From Pseudomonas arcuscaelestis (GTDB lineage: Bacteria > Pseudomonadota > Gammaproteobacteria > Pseudomonadales > Pseudomonadaceae), in NCBI RefSeq assembly GCF_016881005.1, contig NZ_JACOPV010000004.1:62001-126000 (forward strand): a DNA stretch of 64,000 nucleotides, in the 5' to 3' direction. Position 1 is the stretch's first letter; each line of letters starts with the position of its first letter. Both the position numbers and the translations under genes were made by a program. This document shows positions 36,763 to 45,456 of this stretch, piece by piece. Below the pieces are notes generated by a model. It was not told the origin of the DNA and did no database searches. It worked only from the letters and a program-made list of their open reading frames with translations.

Positions 36763-37704
36763 ATGAGTAATCACGACACCTTCGGTCAGCCGCTGCTGAC
36801 CTTTCCCGAGTCGGACAAAAGCCCGCTGAGCATTCGCGCCAAGGCGCTGGTGTTTGTCGACCAGCGTTCGCGGCAATTGCGTGAGGAGCTTGAACGGCTC
36901 GCGCCATTGGCGCTACCCGTGCTGATTCGCGGCGAGACGGGCACGGGCAAGGAGTTGTTGGCCCGGCAGATCCACCGTGCCAGTGATCGGGGCGGCTTGT
37001 TTGTATCGGTCAGTTGTGCGGCGATCAGCCCGACTTATGCCGACGCCGAGTTGTTCGGTTACACCGCCGGCACCCATGGCGGTACGGCCAGCAGCAGGGC
37101 TGGATGGTTTGGCTCGGCCAACGGCGGCACCTTGTACCTGGACGAAATAGCCGATTTGCCGCTAGCGATTCAGACCAAGCTTCTCGCCGCGCTGGAAAAC
37201 CGCGAAGTTACCCGCGTGGGTGCCCAGCAACCGAACCCGGTGGATGTACGTCTGGTGGCGGCATCGAGCATCGACCTGGGTGAAGCGGTCAGTGCTGGCA
37301 AGTTTTATGACCGTCTGTATCACTATTTGCGCGAGGGCCATTTGGAACTGCCGGCGCTGCGCGACCGCGTTGGCGATATTCTGCCGCTGGCGGAGTACTT
37401 CGTGGGCATCTACAGCCCGCGTCTCAACCTTGCGGTGCCAATGATCAGCGAGGCGGCCCAGCGCGTGCTGGAGTTGCACAGCTGGCCGGGCAACACCCGC
37501 GAGTTGGAAAACGTCATTCACTTCGCATTACTGGTGAGCAGTGGCGACGAGATTTTGCCGCAACACCTGAACCTGCCGACGCCGCTGCAAGCCTTGGCCA
37601 CTCAGCTTGATCAATTGTGCAATCGCGCGGTGGCAGGCGAGCGTCATGCCTTGCAAAACGTGTTGGAGCTAACCTTGACGCGCCTAACCAAGGGTGTGGC
37701 ATAG
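36763..37704 (+). CDS. Sigma-54-activator-like AAA+ protein with altered GAFTGA loop
   Basis: A 313-residue protein that is almost only a sigma-54 AAA+ domain. Walker A is RGETGTGKELLA (~54), Walker B GGTLYLDEIADLP (~124), and the sensor/arginine region includes WPGNTRELENV (~245). The loop that should read GAFTGA, which contacts sigma-54, reads roughly GTHGGT after ELFGYTA. No receiver or GAF domain precedes it, and the last 40 residues do not show a clear Fis helix-turn-helix. It resembles SfnR-type activators of sulfur metabolism in overall layout, but canonical sigma-54 activation is doubtful. Confidence 0.75.
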   Translation: MSNHDTFGQPLLTFPESDKSPLSIRAKALVFVDQRSRQLREELERLAPLALPVLIRGETGTGKELLARQIHRASDRGGLFVSVSCAAISPTYADAELFGYTAGTHGGTASSRAGWFGSANGGTLYLDEIADLPLAIQTKLLAALENREVTRVGAQQPNPVDVRLVAASSIDLGEAVSAGKFYDRLYHYLREGHLELPALRDRVGDILPLAEYFVGIYSPRLNLAVPMISEAAQRVLELHSWPGNTRELENVIHFALLVSSGDEILPQHLNLPTPLQALATQLDQLCNRAVAGERHALQNVLELTLTRLTKGVA

Positions 37705-37737
37705 GGCTAGACACGTCTGCTGCTCGTTCAATGCCTA

Positions 37738-37800
37738 TTTGGAATAAGCGGCGAATTAAAAGATATTGTTCTGGTATAAAAATTATCGGTATTGTCCGCA
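37738..37800 (+). promoter_or_regulatory. AT-rich promoter region of the MetQ-like gene
   Basis: TTTGGAATAAGC followed by AATTAAAAGATATT and GGTATAAAAATTAT lies 75-140 bases before the start at 37877. It shares a GAATAAGC-like motif with the other sulfur-block upstream regions. Confidence 0.4.
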
Positions 37801-37876
37801 TCAAGCCAGCTATCAAAATGCTGGCAACCTATTTTTGCCGTCGACCGATGGCGCTGTATTCGAATAAGGACTGCGC

Positions 37877-38662
37877 ATGAAAAAGGCTCTGTTGTTCACT
37901 GCTCTGGCGGCCGCTCTGTCGGTTGCAGGTTTTGCCCATGCTGGCGAAAAGCTGGTAGTTGCAGCTACCCCTGTGCCGCATGCCGAGATCCTTGAGCTGA
38001 TCAAACCGACGCTGGCAAAAGAAGGTGTCGACCTTGAGATCAAGGTATTCACCGACTACGTGCAGCCAAACGTTCAAGTTGACCAGAAGCGCCTGGACGC
38101 CAACTACTTCCAGACCTTGCCCTACCTGAAGAACTTCAACGAAGGTAAAGGCACGCACCTGGAAACTGTCATCGGCGTACACGTTGAACCTTTCGGTGGC
38201 TACTCGAAGAAGGTCAAGAGTCTGAGCGAACTGAAGGACGGCGCCACGGTTGCCATTCCTAACGAAGGCAGCAACAGTGGCCGCGCCCTGCTGCTGTTGC
38301 AAAAGGCTGGCCTGATCACCCTGAAAGATCCGAAGAATGCCCTGGCAACGCCAAAAGACATCGCTGAGAACCCGAAGAAGCTGAAGTTCCGCGAGCTTGA
38401 GTCGGCCATGCTGCCGCGTGTGCTGGATCAGGTCGACCTGGACATGATCAACACCAACTATGCACTGGAAGCTGGTCTGAACCCTGCCAAGGACGCCCTG
38501 GTAATTGAAGGTGCCGACTCGCCTTACGTGAATTTCCTGGTAGCGCGTCCAGACAACAAGGACAGCGATGCCATCCAGAAACTGGCCAAGGCGTTGACCA
38601 GCCCGGAAGTGAAAACCTTCATCGAGAAGAAGTACAGCGGCGCAGTATTGCCGGCGTTCTGA
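37877..38662 (+). CDS. MetQ/NlpA-family periplasmic substrate-binding protein
   Basis: A 261-residue binding protein of the NlpA/MetQ family. The signal peptide ends at FAHA before GEKLVV and has no lipobox Cys, so it is probably a free periplasmic protein rather than a lipoprotein. Family motifs include VAATPVPHAEIL, QPNVQVDQKRLDANYFQ and IPNEGSNSGRALLLL. Relatives bind D/L-methionine or other sulfur compounds for MetNI-type transporters. No permease or ATPase gene is adjacent, so it must share components encoded elsewhere. Upstream DNA and neighbours suggest sulfur-starvation control. Confidence 0.85.
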   Translation: MKKALLFTALAAALSVAGFAHAGEKLVVAATPVPHAEILELIKPTLAKEGVDLEIKVFTDYVQPNVQVDQKRLDANYFQTLPYLKNFNEGKGTHLETVIGVHVEPFGGYSKKVKSLSELKDGATVAIPNEGSNSGRALLLLQKAGLITLKDPKNALATPKDIAENPKKLKFRELESAMLPRVLDQVDLDMINTNYALEAGLNPAKDALVIEGADSPYVNFLVARPDNKDSDAIQKLAKALTSPEVKTFIEKKYSGAVLPAF

Positions 38663-38766
38663 TTGCCATCCGAGCCAACGACTGGACCTTCTCTACGAAA
38701 GCGGGCTTGCTCCGCAGTGCGGTGTGATTGACACGCTGCGATCGAGTTAGCGTTGCATGGTATGTA

Positions 38767-38799
38767 AACCGAGGCCCTATTGATCGGACCTCGGTTTTT
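38767..38799 (+). terminator. Terminator between the MetQ-like and acylase genes
   Basis: AACCGAGG (38767-38774) pairs with CCTCGGTT (38789-38796) followed by TTT. It lies between convergent genes. A partial REP (GAAAGCGGGCTTGCTCCGC) lies about 70 bases upstream. Confidence 0.8.
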
Positions 38800-38806
38800 C
38801 CATGTT

Positions 38807-41176
38807 CTATTTACCGGGCAACAACCGCAAGGTGCTCTGCGCCGGAATCACCCCCATCTGCGCCTTGTGGTATTTCCCTGCAATATAGTCCTTGGCTTGA
38901 TCGGCATAGTGCGGATCGAACAATACGCCGCTTTGTCCCACCGGGTTGATGGTCAGTGCGTGACCGGCATCGGCAAAGTCGATCAGGCGTCGAGTCGACG
39001 GGCCATAGGTGACTGGCCAAGGCGCCGGGCCCATCTTTGCCGACAGGTTGTTCGGCACTTCATGACTTCCCGGCGCGGCGAAGGGGCCGACGTTGAACAG
39101 CAGGTTCAGCGGTTTCTGCGAGCCCAGTGGGTGATTGTGGGTCAAGGTATGCGCTTTGCCCCACTGCCAAGTCGTAGGGTCCTGGCCAAGGGTTTCGCGT
39201 AAATGCGCAAGGCTTGCTTGCCAGGCTTGCCTGACCGCACTTGTGCGGTCGCCATGCTCGCTGCTGCCATGTTGTCCCCACCAAGGCGAGTGAGCGTCTG
39301 CGGCAAGGCGTGGCATGGCCGCATCAATGACGCGAGTGTTAATCATGGTCTGGAACCAGGCATCACCGAGTTCGTCATGCAGGGCTGCGTAAGCCAGGTC
39401 GTAGAGGAACTGGTTGAATAAGGTGGCACTGACCGAATCCAGCGGATAATCGCCATTCCAGCTCGCCAACTGCTCGACCAACTCCTTCTCCTGCTCGCCA
39501 GAGGCTATTTCGCGCAAGGTGCCCACCAGCGGCGCCAAGGTACGTCGTCCGTAGTCGGTAGAGGTATCGAGCTGCAGCGCTTGGCTGTTCTGTGTATCCC
39601 ACTTGGTCTGTGGATCAGCCAGATGGCGATCCAGCTGTTGACCGCGGTCGGGCATGTTGTAGTAACCCGGAATGGGCATGGCCGCAGGTGGCTGATAGTT
39701 GGCCGAGACGATGTAGCCGCTAGCCGGGTTTTCCTGCTGCGGGTTGGCGCTGAAAGGATAGAAACCGAGCTTGTCAGCCTGTGGTGTACTGCCGTCAAGG
39801 ATAAACGCCGGGTTGACGCCATCCGGGCGAATCGGAAGCTGTGCTGCGGCCCACCAGCCAATGTCGCCAAGGGCGTTGGCCCAAACCAGATTGAGTCCGG
39901 GTGCCTGAACCTTTGTTGCGGCGGCGCGCATCCTGTCCAGGGTGTCGGCGCGGTTGATCTGGTAAAAGCCGTCGAGCAGCGGATTCTCACTTTCAAGGAA
40001 CGCCCACCACATGGCAATCGGCGTGGGTCCGGCATTTTCGCCCAGCACATTGTTGACGATGGGGCCGTGAGGCGAGCGGCGCAGCGTGATGGTTACCGGG
40101 TCTTCACCCTTCACCGCGATTTGCTCATGGGTAACGGCCAAGGTTTGCCATTGACCGTTGATACGCACCTGATCGGGATTGGCTGGATTGACCTGCTCTG
40201 CGATCAGGTCGACGTCGTCGTTCTGGAACATGGTCAGGCTCCAGCCGAACTCACGGTTGTGTCCCAGCAATGCGAAGGGGTTGAGCGCTTGGTGATAACC
40301 GTAAAGATTGAAGCCGGGCGCCGACAGTTCCGCTTCATACCAGACCGCGGGTACGGCAAAACTGATATGCGGATCGCCCGCCAGCAACGGCTTGCCACTG
40401 CGGGTACGGCTGCCGGATACAGCCCAGGCGTTGCTGCCTTCGTACTGTGGAATACCCGCTTCGCTCAGGGCTTGCTGACTGACCCGAGCCAGGTGTTCCA
40501 GGCTTTTCCAGTCGGCTTGTGCCAGCGGCGGGCGGGTGTGCAGAGCACCTTCGGGGTTCCAGTCGAGGTCGAAGATTTTCAGGTACTCGCCACCCAGTTG
40601 GTCGCGCACGAAGGTCAACGCCGGTTCGGTACGAAAGGCCGCGGCAAAGCTATAGGCCAGGTATCCGGCAATGCTTACGGTGTCCTGGGCGGTGAAGGGA
40701 CGCGGTGGGATCCCCAGTACATCGAATTCCATGGGTTTCGGGTGACCGGCCTGCCAGGCGTTGACGCCGTCGAGGTAGGCCTGCAGCGCGAGCCAGGCGG
40801 GTGCCTGTTTGTCCTGACGCTCAACATAGCGTTCGGCTTGTTCGCGAATGCGCAAGCTGCGGAACAGTGTGTCGGTGGGCAGCAGTTTGCTGCCGAGCAC
40901 TTCGGCTAGCTCGCCGCGTGCAAGGCGGCGGATGATTTCCATTTGGAACAGCCGATCCTGAGCATGTACGTAGCCCAGGGCGCGATACATGTCGATTTCG
41001 TTGGCGGCCTGGATATGCGGTACGCCGCGGGTGTCGTAACGCACACTGACCGGGGCTTGCAGGCTGGCCAGGGTCACCTGGCCATCGCGCTGCGGCATCT
41101 TGCCGTGCACATACCAGTAACCACCGCCAGCTGCCGCGGCAATGACCACAGCGAGAACAGTCAGGCTGCGCTTCAT
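38807..41176 (-). CDS. Penicillin/acyl-homoserine-lactone acylase family Ntn hydrolase
   Basis: A 789-residue periplasmic amidohydrolase of the penicillin G/AHL acylase family. An N-terminal signal or anchor (~5-25) precedes the alpha subunit (VPHIQAANEIDMYRALGYVHAQDRLFQME). The autocatalytic cleavage site is in YEGSNAWAVSG (~245), where Ser becomes the N-terminal nucleophile of the beta subunit. Relatives are PvdQ, QuiP and HacB, which remove acyl chains from AHL signals or siderophore precursors. Which one this matches cannot be decided by eye. AAGGAG precedes the start. Confidence 0.9.
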   Translation of the reverse strand: MKRSLTVLAVVIAAAAGGGYWYVHGKMPQRDGQVTLASLQAPVSVRYDTRGVPHIQAANEIDMYRALGYVHAQDRLFQMEIIRRLARGELAEVLGSKLLPTDTLFRSLRIREQAERYVERQDKQAPAWLALQAYLDGVNAWQAGHPKPMEFDVLGIPPRPFTAQDTVSIAGYLAYSFAAAFRTEPALTFVRDQLGGEYLKIFDLDWNPEGALHTRPPLAQADWKSLEHLARVSQQALSEAGIPQYEGSNAWAVSGSRTRSGKPLLAGDPHISFAVPAVWYEAELSAPGFNLYGYHQALNPFALLGHNREFGWSLTMFQNDDVDLIAEQVNPANPDQVRINGQWQTLAVTHEQIAVKGEDPVTITLRRSPHGPIVNNVLGENAGPTPIAMWWAFLESENPLLDGFYQINRADTLDRMRAAATKVQAPGLNLVWANALGDIGWWAAAQLPIRPDGVNPAFILDGSTPQADKLGFYPFSANPQQENPASGYIVSANYQPPAAMPIPGYYNMPDRGQQLDRHLADPQTKWDTQNSQALQLDTSTDYGRRTLAPLVGTLREIASGEQEKELVEQLASWNGDYPLDSVSATLFNQFLYDLAYAALHDELGDAWFQTMINTRVIDAAMPRLAADAHSPWWGQHGSSEHGDRTSAVRQAWQASLAHLRETLGQDPTTWQWGKAHTLTHNHPLGSQKPLNLLFNVGPFAAPGSHEVPNNLSAKMGPAPWPVTYGPSTRRLIDFADAGHALTINPVGQSGVLFDPHYADQAKDYIAGKYHKAQMGVIPAQSTLRLLPGK

Positions 41177-41260
41177 CAGGACTCCTTGTACTTTTTAGCG
41201 GATTTTGTGGTCCGATCATCGAGGTAAACCTGGACAGAAGATAGTCCCAAAGGAGGCATG

Positions 41261-41809
41261 ATGAATCTCAGCGAAAAACAGAAGATGCTCGCCGGTCAGC
41301 TCTATCACGCAAATTGTCCAGAGCTACAGGCCGAACAGGTCGCTAACAAGCATTGGATGCAGCGCTACAACAACAGTGCCGAGTTACTCAACGAACAGCG
41401 CCATGCGTTGCTGGAAGAACATCTCAATGCGGTCGGCGATGGTGTGGTGATTCGTCCACCGTTCTATTGCGACTACGGCTACAACATCAGTATTGGCAGC
41501 AACGTGTTCATGAACTTCAACTGCGTTGTGCTCGACGTTTGCCCGATCAGCATTGGTGATGATTGCCAGATTGGACCGGCTGTGCAGATCTATGCCGCGG
41601 ATCATCCGCTAGACCCCAAGGTGCGCCGCAGCGGCCTGGAAAGTGGGCGTGCGGTGAAGATCGGCAACAATGTGTGGATTGGTGGCGGGGCGATCATCCT
41701 GCCCGGGGTGACTGTTGGTGACCACGCCGTCATTGGTGCCGGCAGTGTGGTGACGCGCGATGTGCCGGCCAGGGCGACGGTAGTGGGTAATCCGGCGCGC
41801 TTGCGTTAG
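41261..41809 (+). CDS. Sugar O-acetyltransferase (maltose acetyltransferase/NodL type)
   Basis: A 182-residue left-handed beta-helix acetyltransferase. An N-terminal maltose-acetyltransferase helical cap (~5-55) precedes hexapeptide repeats (IGSNVFMNFNCVVLDV, IGDDCQIGP, IGNNVWIGGGAIILPGVTVG). The catalytic His lies in YAADHPLD. It moves acetyl from acetyl-CoA to a sugar. AAGGAGG lies four bases before ATG 41261; an adjacent ATG at 41258 is too close to it. The gene is divergent from the acylase. Confidence 0.9.
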   Translation: MNLSEKQKMLAGQLYHANCPELQAEQVANKHWMQRYNNSAELLNEQRHALLEEHLNAVGDGVVIRPPFYCDYGYNISIGSNVFMNFNCVVLDVCPISIGDDCQIGPAVQIYAADHPLDPKVRRSGLESGRAVKIGNNVWIGGGAIILPGVTVGDHAVIGAGSVVTRDVPARATVVGNPARLR

Positions 41810-42375
41810 CCGTCCCACGGGCAGTAGCAACCCACCGCCAGGGTGTGGGTGGCGCTGACTGCCCGACCTTGGCTCAACGCCAGCAGAATCGGCTCGATGA
41901 AGCTGTTGCTCGAATTGCAGGTGGCCCCTTCGCTGTAAGGGCCAAAATAGGCAAGGTTGCCCTGGCGGTCCCAGATTGCGACGGCGGGGCTGGCAGGCAA
42001 GTGCTCGGCGCCCGGCAGCCCTGCGAGCGGCTTAAGTGCACTCAAGGTGCTCGGCAACTGTCCACGACTGCCGGGCTTTTGCACCGCATAGAACTCCACA
42101 CCCTGTGCTGCAAAGTGCTCGATCAGTTCGGCCAGGTGCTGCTGGTTACCGACATTGCACGGGCAGGCAGGGTCCCAGAAGTGCACCAGACGGATTGCGC
42201 CAGGCCCCGCGATGGTCGGGGGTAGCTGCAGGCGGTCGCCAGAAAACAGCGCGGTCTGGTTGTCGAAGGTGCGCAGGTAGCGACTCTGGAAGTTGTCATA
42301 GGCCCACCACACACCCGCGGCGCAAATTGCAGCGATTATCAGGCTGAGCACTGTGCGTTTTGAGGCGGCGAGCAT
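41806..42375 (-). CDS. Membrane-anchored thioredoxin-fold protein (DUF6436-like)
   Basis: A 189-residue protein with one N-terminal membrane segment (~8-28), then a thioredoxin-like domain whose active-site region reads WDPACPCN (CPC rather than CxxC). Further Cys occur near the C-terminus (GCYCPW). It is probably periplasmic and redox-related; the partner is unknown. The frame is open to 42444, but ATG 42375 begins directly before the membrane segment. It overlaps the acetyltransferase end by four bases, convergently. Confidence 0.7.
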   Translation of the reverse strand: MLAASKRTVLSLIIAAICAAGVWWAYDNFQSRYLRTFDNQTALFSGDRLQLPPTIAGPGAIRLVHFWDPACPCNVGNQQHLAELIEHFAAQGVEFYAVQKPGSRGQLPSTLSALKPLAGLPGAEHLPASPAVAIWDRQGNLAYFGPYSEGATCNSSNSFIEPILLALSQGRAVSATHTLAVGCYCPWDG

Positions 42376-42474
42376 GAGGGCAAGTTCCGGAAAAAGTTGC
42401 CTAGCTTGCCATGCCGCTGACGACAGCTGAATATCACAGGTCAATATCCCGCTTTTGCTGTCTGGAAATTCTCT

Positions 42475-43416
42475 ATGCCCGCGTCATTTCAGCCCGACTC
42501 GTTACGCGCCAGCCTGCTCCCGCTGAGTGCGCGTCAGCCGTTATCGACCCAGGCTCAGGCCTATCAGCGTTTCTATGGGCTGGATTTGCCTGCCCGCAGG
42601 GACGCTGTGCAGCGCTGGCTTGGACGCTTCGAGGCAGCCGGTTACGAGCTGGTGGGGCAGGTCTGGCTGCCAGCGGCTCCGGTGGCGACGCTGGTGTTGC
42701 TGCATGGTTTCTACGACCACATGGGTTTGTACCGTCACGTGATCGACTGGGCCCTGGATCAGAGTTACGCGGTTATTGCCTGCGACCTGCCAGGGCATGG
42801 TCTGTCCAGCGGAGCGCGGGCCAGCATCGATGATTTTGCAGACTACCAACAGGTGCTGCTGGCACTGTTCGAGCAGGGGCGTGCGCTTGACCTTCCGCAG
42901 CCTTGGCATTTGTGCGGGCAAAGCACGGGTGGCGCGATTGTTATTGATCACCTGCTTTACGGCGATGGGCAAAGCCCGGCTCAAGGTGAGGTGATTCTGC
43001 TGGCACCTTTGGTGCGGCCTCGCGCCTGGCGGTGGTCGAAACTCAGTTATCGGCTGTTGCGCCCATTCGTCAACGGCATTGCGCGGCGCTTCAGTGAAAA
43101 CAGTAATGATCCGACGTTCTTGCCATTTTTACAGACGGACCCGTTGCAGCCACGGCGTTTGCCAACGGCATGGGTGGGGGCGTTGGTGGAGTGGGTAAAA
43201 CGCATAGAAGCAGCGCCGGCCAGTATGCGCCGCCCCTTGATTATCCAAGGGCAGTCAGACATGACCGTGGACTGGCCGCACAACCTCAAGGTACTCCAGG
43301 AGAAATTCGCCGCGCCGCAGATTCTGCTGATTCCCGAGGCGCGCCATCATCTGGTCAATGAGCTGCCAGCGATCCGCCAGCGCTATTTCGAATTTATCGA
43401 TCAGCGCCTGGGCTGA
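42475..43416 (+). CDS. Alpha/beta hydrolase (lysophospholipase-like)
   Basis: A 313-residue serine hydrolase. The oxyanion region reads LLHGFYDHMGLYRHVI (~80), the nucleophile elbow CGQSTGGA (~152), an acid candidate lies in GQSDMTVDW (~262), and the His in EARHHLVNE (~290). This layout resembles YtpA/PldB-type lysophospholipases or monoacylglycerol lipases. There is no signal peptide. It converges with the DUF2059 gene and its stop is one base from that gene's. Confidence 0.85.
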   Translation: MPASFQPDSLRASLLPLSARQPLSTQAQAYQRFYGLDLPARRDAVQRWLGRFEAAGYELVGQVWLPAAPVATLVLLHGFYDHMGLYRHVIDWALDQSYAVIACDLPGHGLSSGARASIDDFADYQQVLLALFEQGRALDLPQPWHLCGQSTGGAIVIDHLLYGDGQSPAQGEVILLAPLVRPRAWRWSKLSYRLLRPFVNGIARRFSENSNDPTFLPFLQTDPLQPRRLPTAWVGALVEWVKRIEAAPASMRRPLIIQGQSDMTVDWPHNLKVLQEKFAAPQILLIPEARHHLVNELPAIRQRYFEFIDQRLG

Positions 43417-44166
43417 TCACTTCAGCTCGGAGGTGCTCTGGCCGACAGCCAGTCCCGCACGAATCGCGGCCAGGGCGGCCTTGTAGTAAGCCTTGCCTTC
43501 TGCCGATTCGGCAAAAGTGGCGAACTCGTCCAGCTCTTCATCCGACAGGTCGCGATACACATACAGCAGGGTGTTGTTCAGCTCGCTGCCGATTTGCTGC
43601 ATCAAGCGCTGGCGTTGACCGTCCAGCAGGCCTTGCGCCTGGCCACCGCCGAGCAGGCCGGGGATCATCTGGCTGAGGCTGTCTGCCGCAACCCCGGCAA
43701 TCGCCAAGCTGACCTCGGCACCGGCTTCACGGGCAGGCAGGGCCTGGGCGAGATGGCCAATAATCAGCAGGCGATTGTCGCTGGCTTCGATCTTGGGCAA
43801 ACCCTTGGCATTCTTGGCCAATTGATCGCGGCGGGTGGCCAGCAGTTCGGCGGCGACGATCTTGCGCCCCAGCGGGGATTGGAAGAACGCCAGCGCCGGG
43901 GAGGGGTTGCTGAGGTTGGCGCGCAGTTGGGTTTGCGCACGCTTGTCCACTGCCTGGGCCTGGAAGCGCTGGTTGCTGTTATTCACCAGGGCTTGGTAAA
44001 CGGCAGGCGGCAGGCTATTGCGATAGCGCTGCTGGGCGGCATCGAGGGCATCGGTAAAGTGGGCGCGCTGCTCGGGCCAGCCGGCGACCTTGTAGAGTTG
44101 GTCGAGGCTGTCTGCCCAGACAGGCGTGGTGCTGATCATTACAAGCAGAAAAAACAAACGGCGCAT
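43417..44166 (-). CDS. DUF2059 exported protein
   Basis: A 249-residue protein with a clear Sec signal peptide (about 18 residues, ending TPVWA before DSLD). The mature part is helical, with two DUF2059-like repeats, the second containing YVYRDLSDEELDEFATFAESAEGKAYYKA. The function of the family is unknown. AGGAGTCC precedes the ATG. Confidence 0.85.
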   Translation of the reverse strand: MRRLFFLLVMISTTPVWADSLDQLYKVAGWPEQRAHFTDALDAAQQRYRNSLPPAVYQALVNNSNQRFQAQAVDKRAQTQLRANLSNPSPALAFFQSPLGRKIVAAELLATRRDQLAKNAKGLPKIEASDNRLLIIGHLAQALPAREAGAEVSLAIAGVAADSLSQMIPGLLGGGQAQGLLDGQRQRLMQQIGSELNNTLLYVYRDLSDEELDEFATFAESAEGKAYYKAALAAIRAGLAVGQSTSELK

Positions 44167-44279
44167 TCAGGACTCCTGTCGGCAGGGCGCTATTGTCTTG
44201 GCGTTGCCGGGCTTTGTCGAGAAGCCATTGCATACTCTCAGCTAAGTGGCGCTGTCGGTTTTCGCAGCAGATGGATACT

Positions 44280-44915
44280 ATGCGCGGCATGCCTCTATCT
44301 CCTGAACACCCGCTGCTGTTGCGCATTGTCGACGACCTGGCCACCTGTGGCTGGTCTCAGCAGGACATCTTCCTTCCAGCGTCCCTGACCCTGGCGCTGG
44401 CGGCTGAGTGTCGTACCCGCGCCGCTGAGGGCGAGCTGGCACCTGCAGCGGTAGGGCGGGGTGCTACTCAGGAGGTTCGCGAGGGTATTCGCGGCGATCA
44501 TATCCAGTGGCTGGAGCCGGGTCAGGCCGAGTCGTGCGACCAGTACCTGGAACTGATGGAAGGCCTGCGTGAAGCCCTCAATCGTGGGTTGTTCCTGGGC
44601 CTTGAGGACTTCGAATGTCACTTTGCCCTGTACCCGCCAGGGGCGTTTTACCGCAAGCACCTGGACCGCTTCCGAGATGACGATAGACGTACAGTATCGG
44701 CGGTCATCTATCTGAATGCCGATGATTGGACGCCCGACGATGGCGGCCAGTTGCGCATGAGCCTCAAGAACGGTGAGGAGCACGATGTGCAGCCCATCGG
44801 CGGTTGCCTGGTGGTATTCCTCTCGGGTGACATTCCTCATGAAGTGCTGCCGGCCCGGCGCGAGCGCTTATCGGTCACCGGATGGTTCCGCCGACGTGGC
44901 AATGAGCCGTTCTGA
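44280..44915 (+). CDS. 2-oxoglutarate/Fe(II)-dependent oxygenase (prolyl-4-hydroxylase-like)
   Basis: A 211-residue double-stranded beta-helix dioxygenase. The metal triad is visible as HLD (~126-128) and the distal His in IPHEVLPA (~188), with the 2OG-binding Arg in RLSVTGWF. Related bacterial proteins hydroxylate prolines in elongation factors or other targets. The start is uncertain: ATG 44271, 44280 and 44289 are all in frame and none has a strong ribosome site. It overlaps the next gene by 14 bases. Confidence 0.85.
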   Translation: MRGMPLSPEHPLLLRIVDDLATCGWSQQDIFLPASLTLALAAECRTRAAEGELAPAAVGRGATQEVREGIRGDHIQWLEPGQAESCDQYLELMEGLREALNRGLFLGLEDFECHFALYPPGAFYRKHLDRFRDDDRRTVSAVIYLNADDWTPDDGGQLRMSLKNGEEHDVQPIGGCLVVFLSGDIPHEVLPARRERLSVTGWFRRRGNEPF

Positions 44916-45399
44916 ATTGCCCAGGGTTTTGGTCAGCGCTTGCCTGCTGGGCCAGCCGGTACGCTACGACGGCCGCACCAGCGGTCACCCGGACCTGCTG
45001 CGGCATTGGCAGCGCGAAGGCCGTGTCGTGCCTTTGTGTCCGGAAGTGGCAGGAGGGCTACCAACGCCACGAGCCCCTGCTGAAATTCCCGGGGGCCAGG
45101 GCGGCGCCGTACTCGATGGCAATGCCCAGATAGTCACGGTGGATGGCGAGGATGTCAGTGCGCAGTTTTTGGCTGGTGCACAACGGGCGCTGGAACTGGT
45201 TCGTCGTCACGGCATACGTATCGCCGTGCTCAAGGCGGGTAGCCCTTCGTGCGGTAATGTGCTGACGTACGATGGCACGTTCAGTGGCACCAAGGTGAGC
45301 GGTGAAGGGGTAACCACAGCGCTTCTACGCCGCGAGGGTGTGCTGGTTTTCAGCGAGCTTGAACTTGAGTCGGCAGAGCTGGCATTGAACCAGCTCTGA
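44902..45399 (+). CDS. DUF523 family protein
   Basis: A 165-residue DUF523 protein. Conserved Cys-containing motifs are VSACLLGQPVRYDG near the N-terminus, PLCPEVAGGLPTPR (~45) and KAGSPSCG (~115). These suggest metal or nucleophile Cys residues, but the function is unknown. ATG 44902 lies inside the 3' end of the oxygenase gene, so the two are probably cotranscribed. Confidence 0.85.
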   Translation: MSRSELPRVLVSACLLGQPVRYDGRTSGHPDLLRHWQREGRVVPLCPEVAGGLPTPRAPAEIPGGQGGAVLDGNAQIVTVDGEDVSAQFLAGAQRALELVRRHGIRIAVLKAGSPSCGNVLTYDGTFSGTKVSGEGVTTALLRREGVLVFSELELESAELALNQL

Positions 45400-45407
45400 A
45401 CTTTGAG

Positions 45408-45456
45408 TTTTCGCGGGGTGAGCCTGCTCCGGCGGGTTTATCAAGCCCCGCGAAAA
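45408..45456. terminator. Bidirectional terminator/REP-like hairpin
   Basis: TTTTCGCGGGG (45408-45418) pairs with CCCCGCGAAAA (45446-45456). It lies exactly between the convergent DUF523 and substrate-binding-protein genes, with T-runs available in both directions. Confidence 0.75.
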
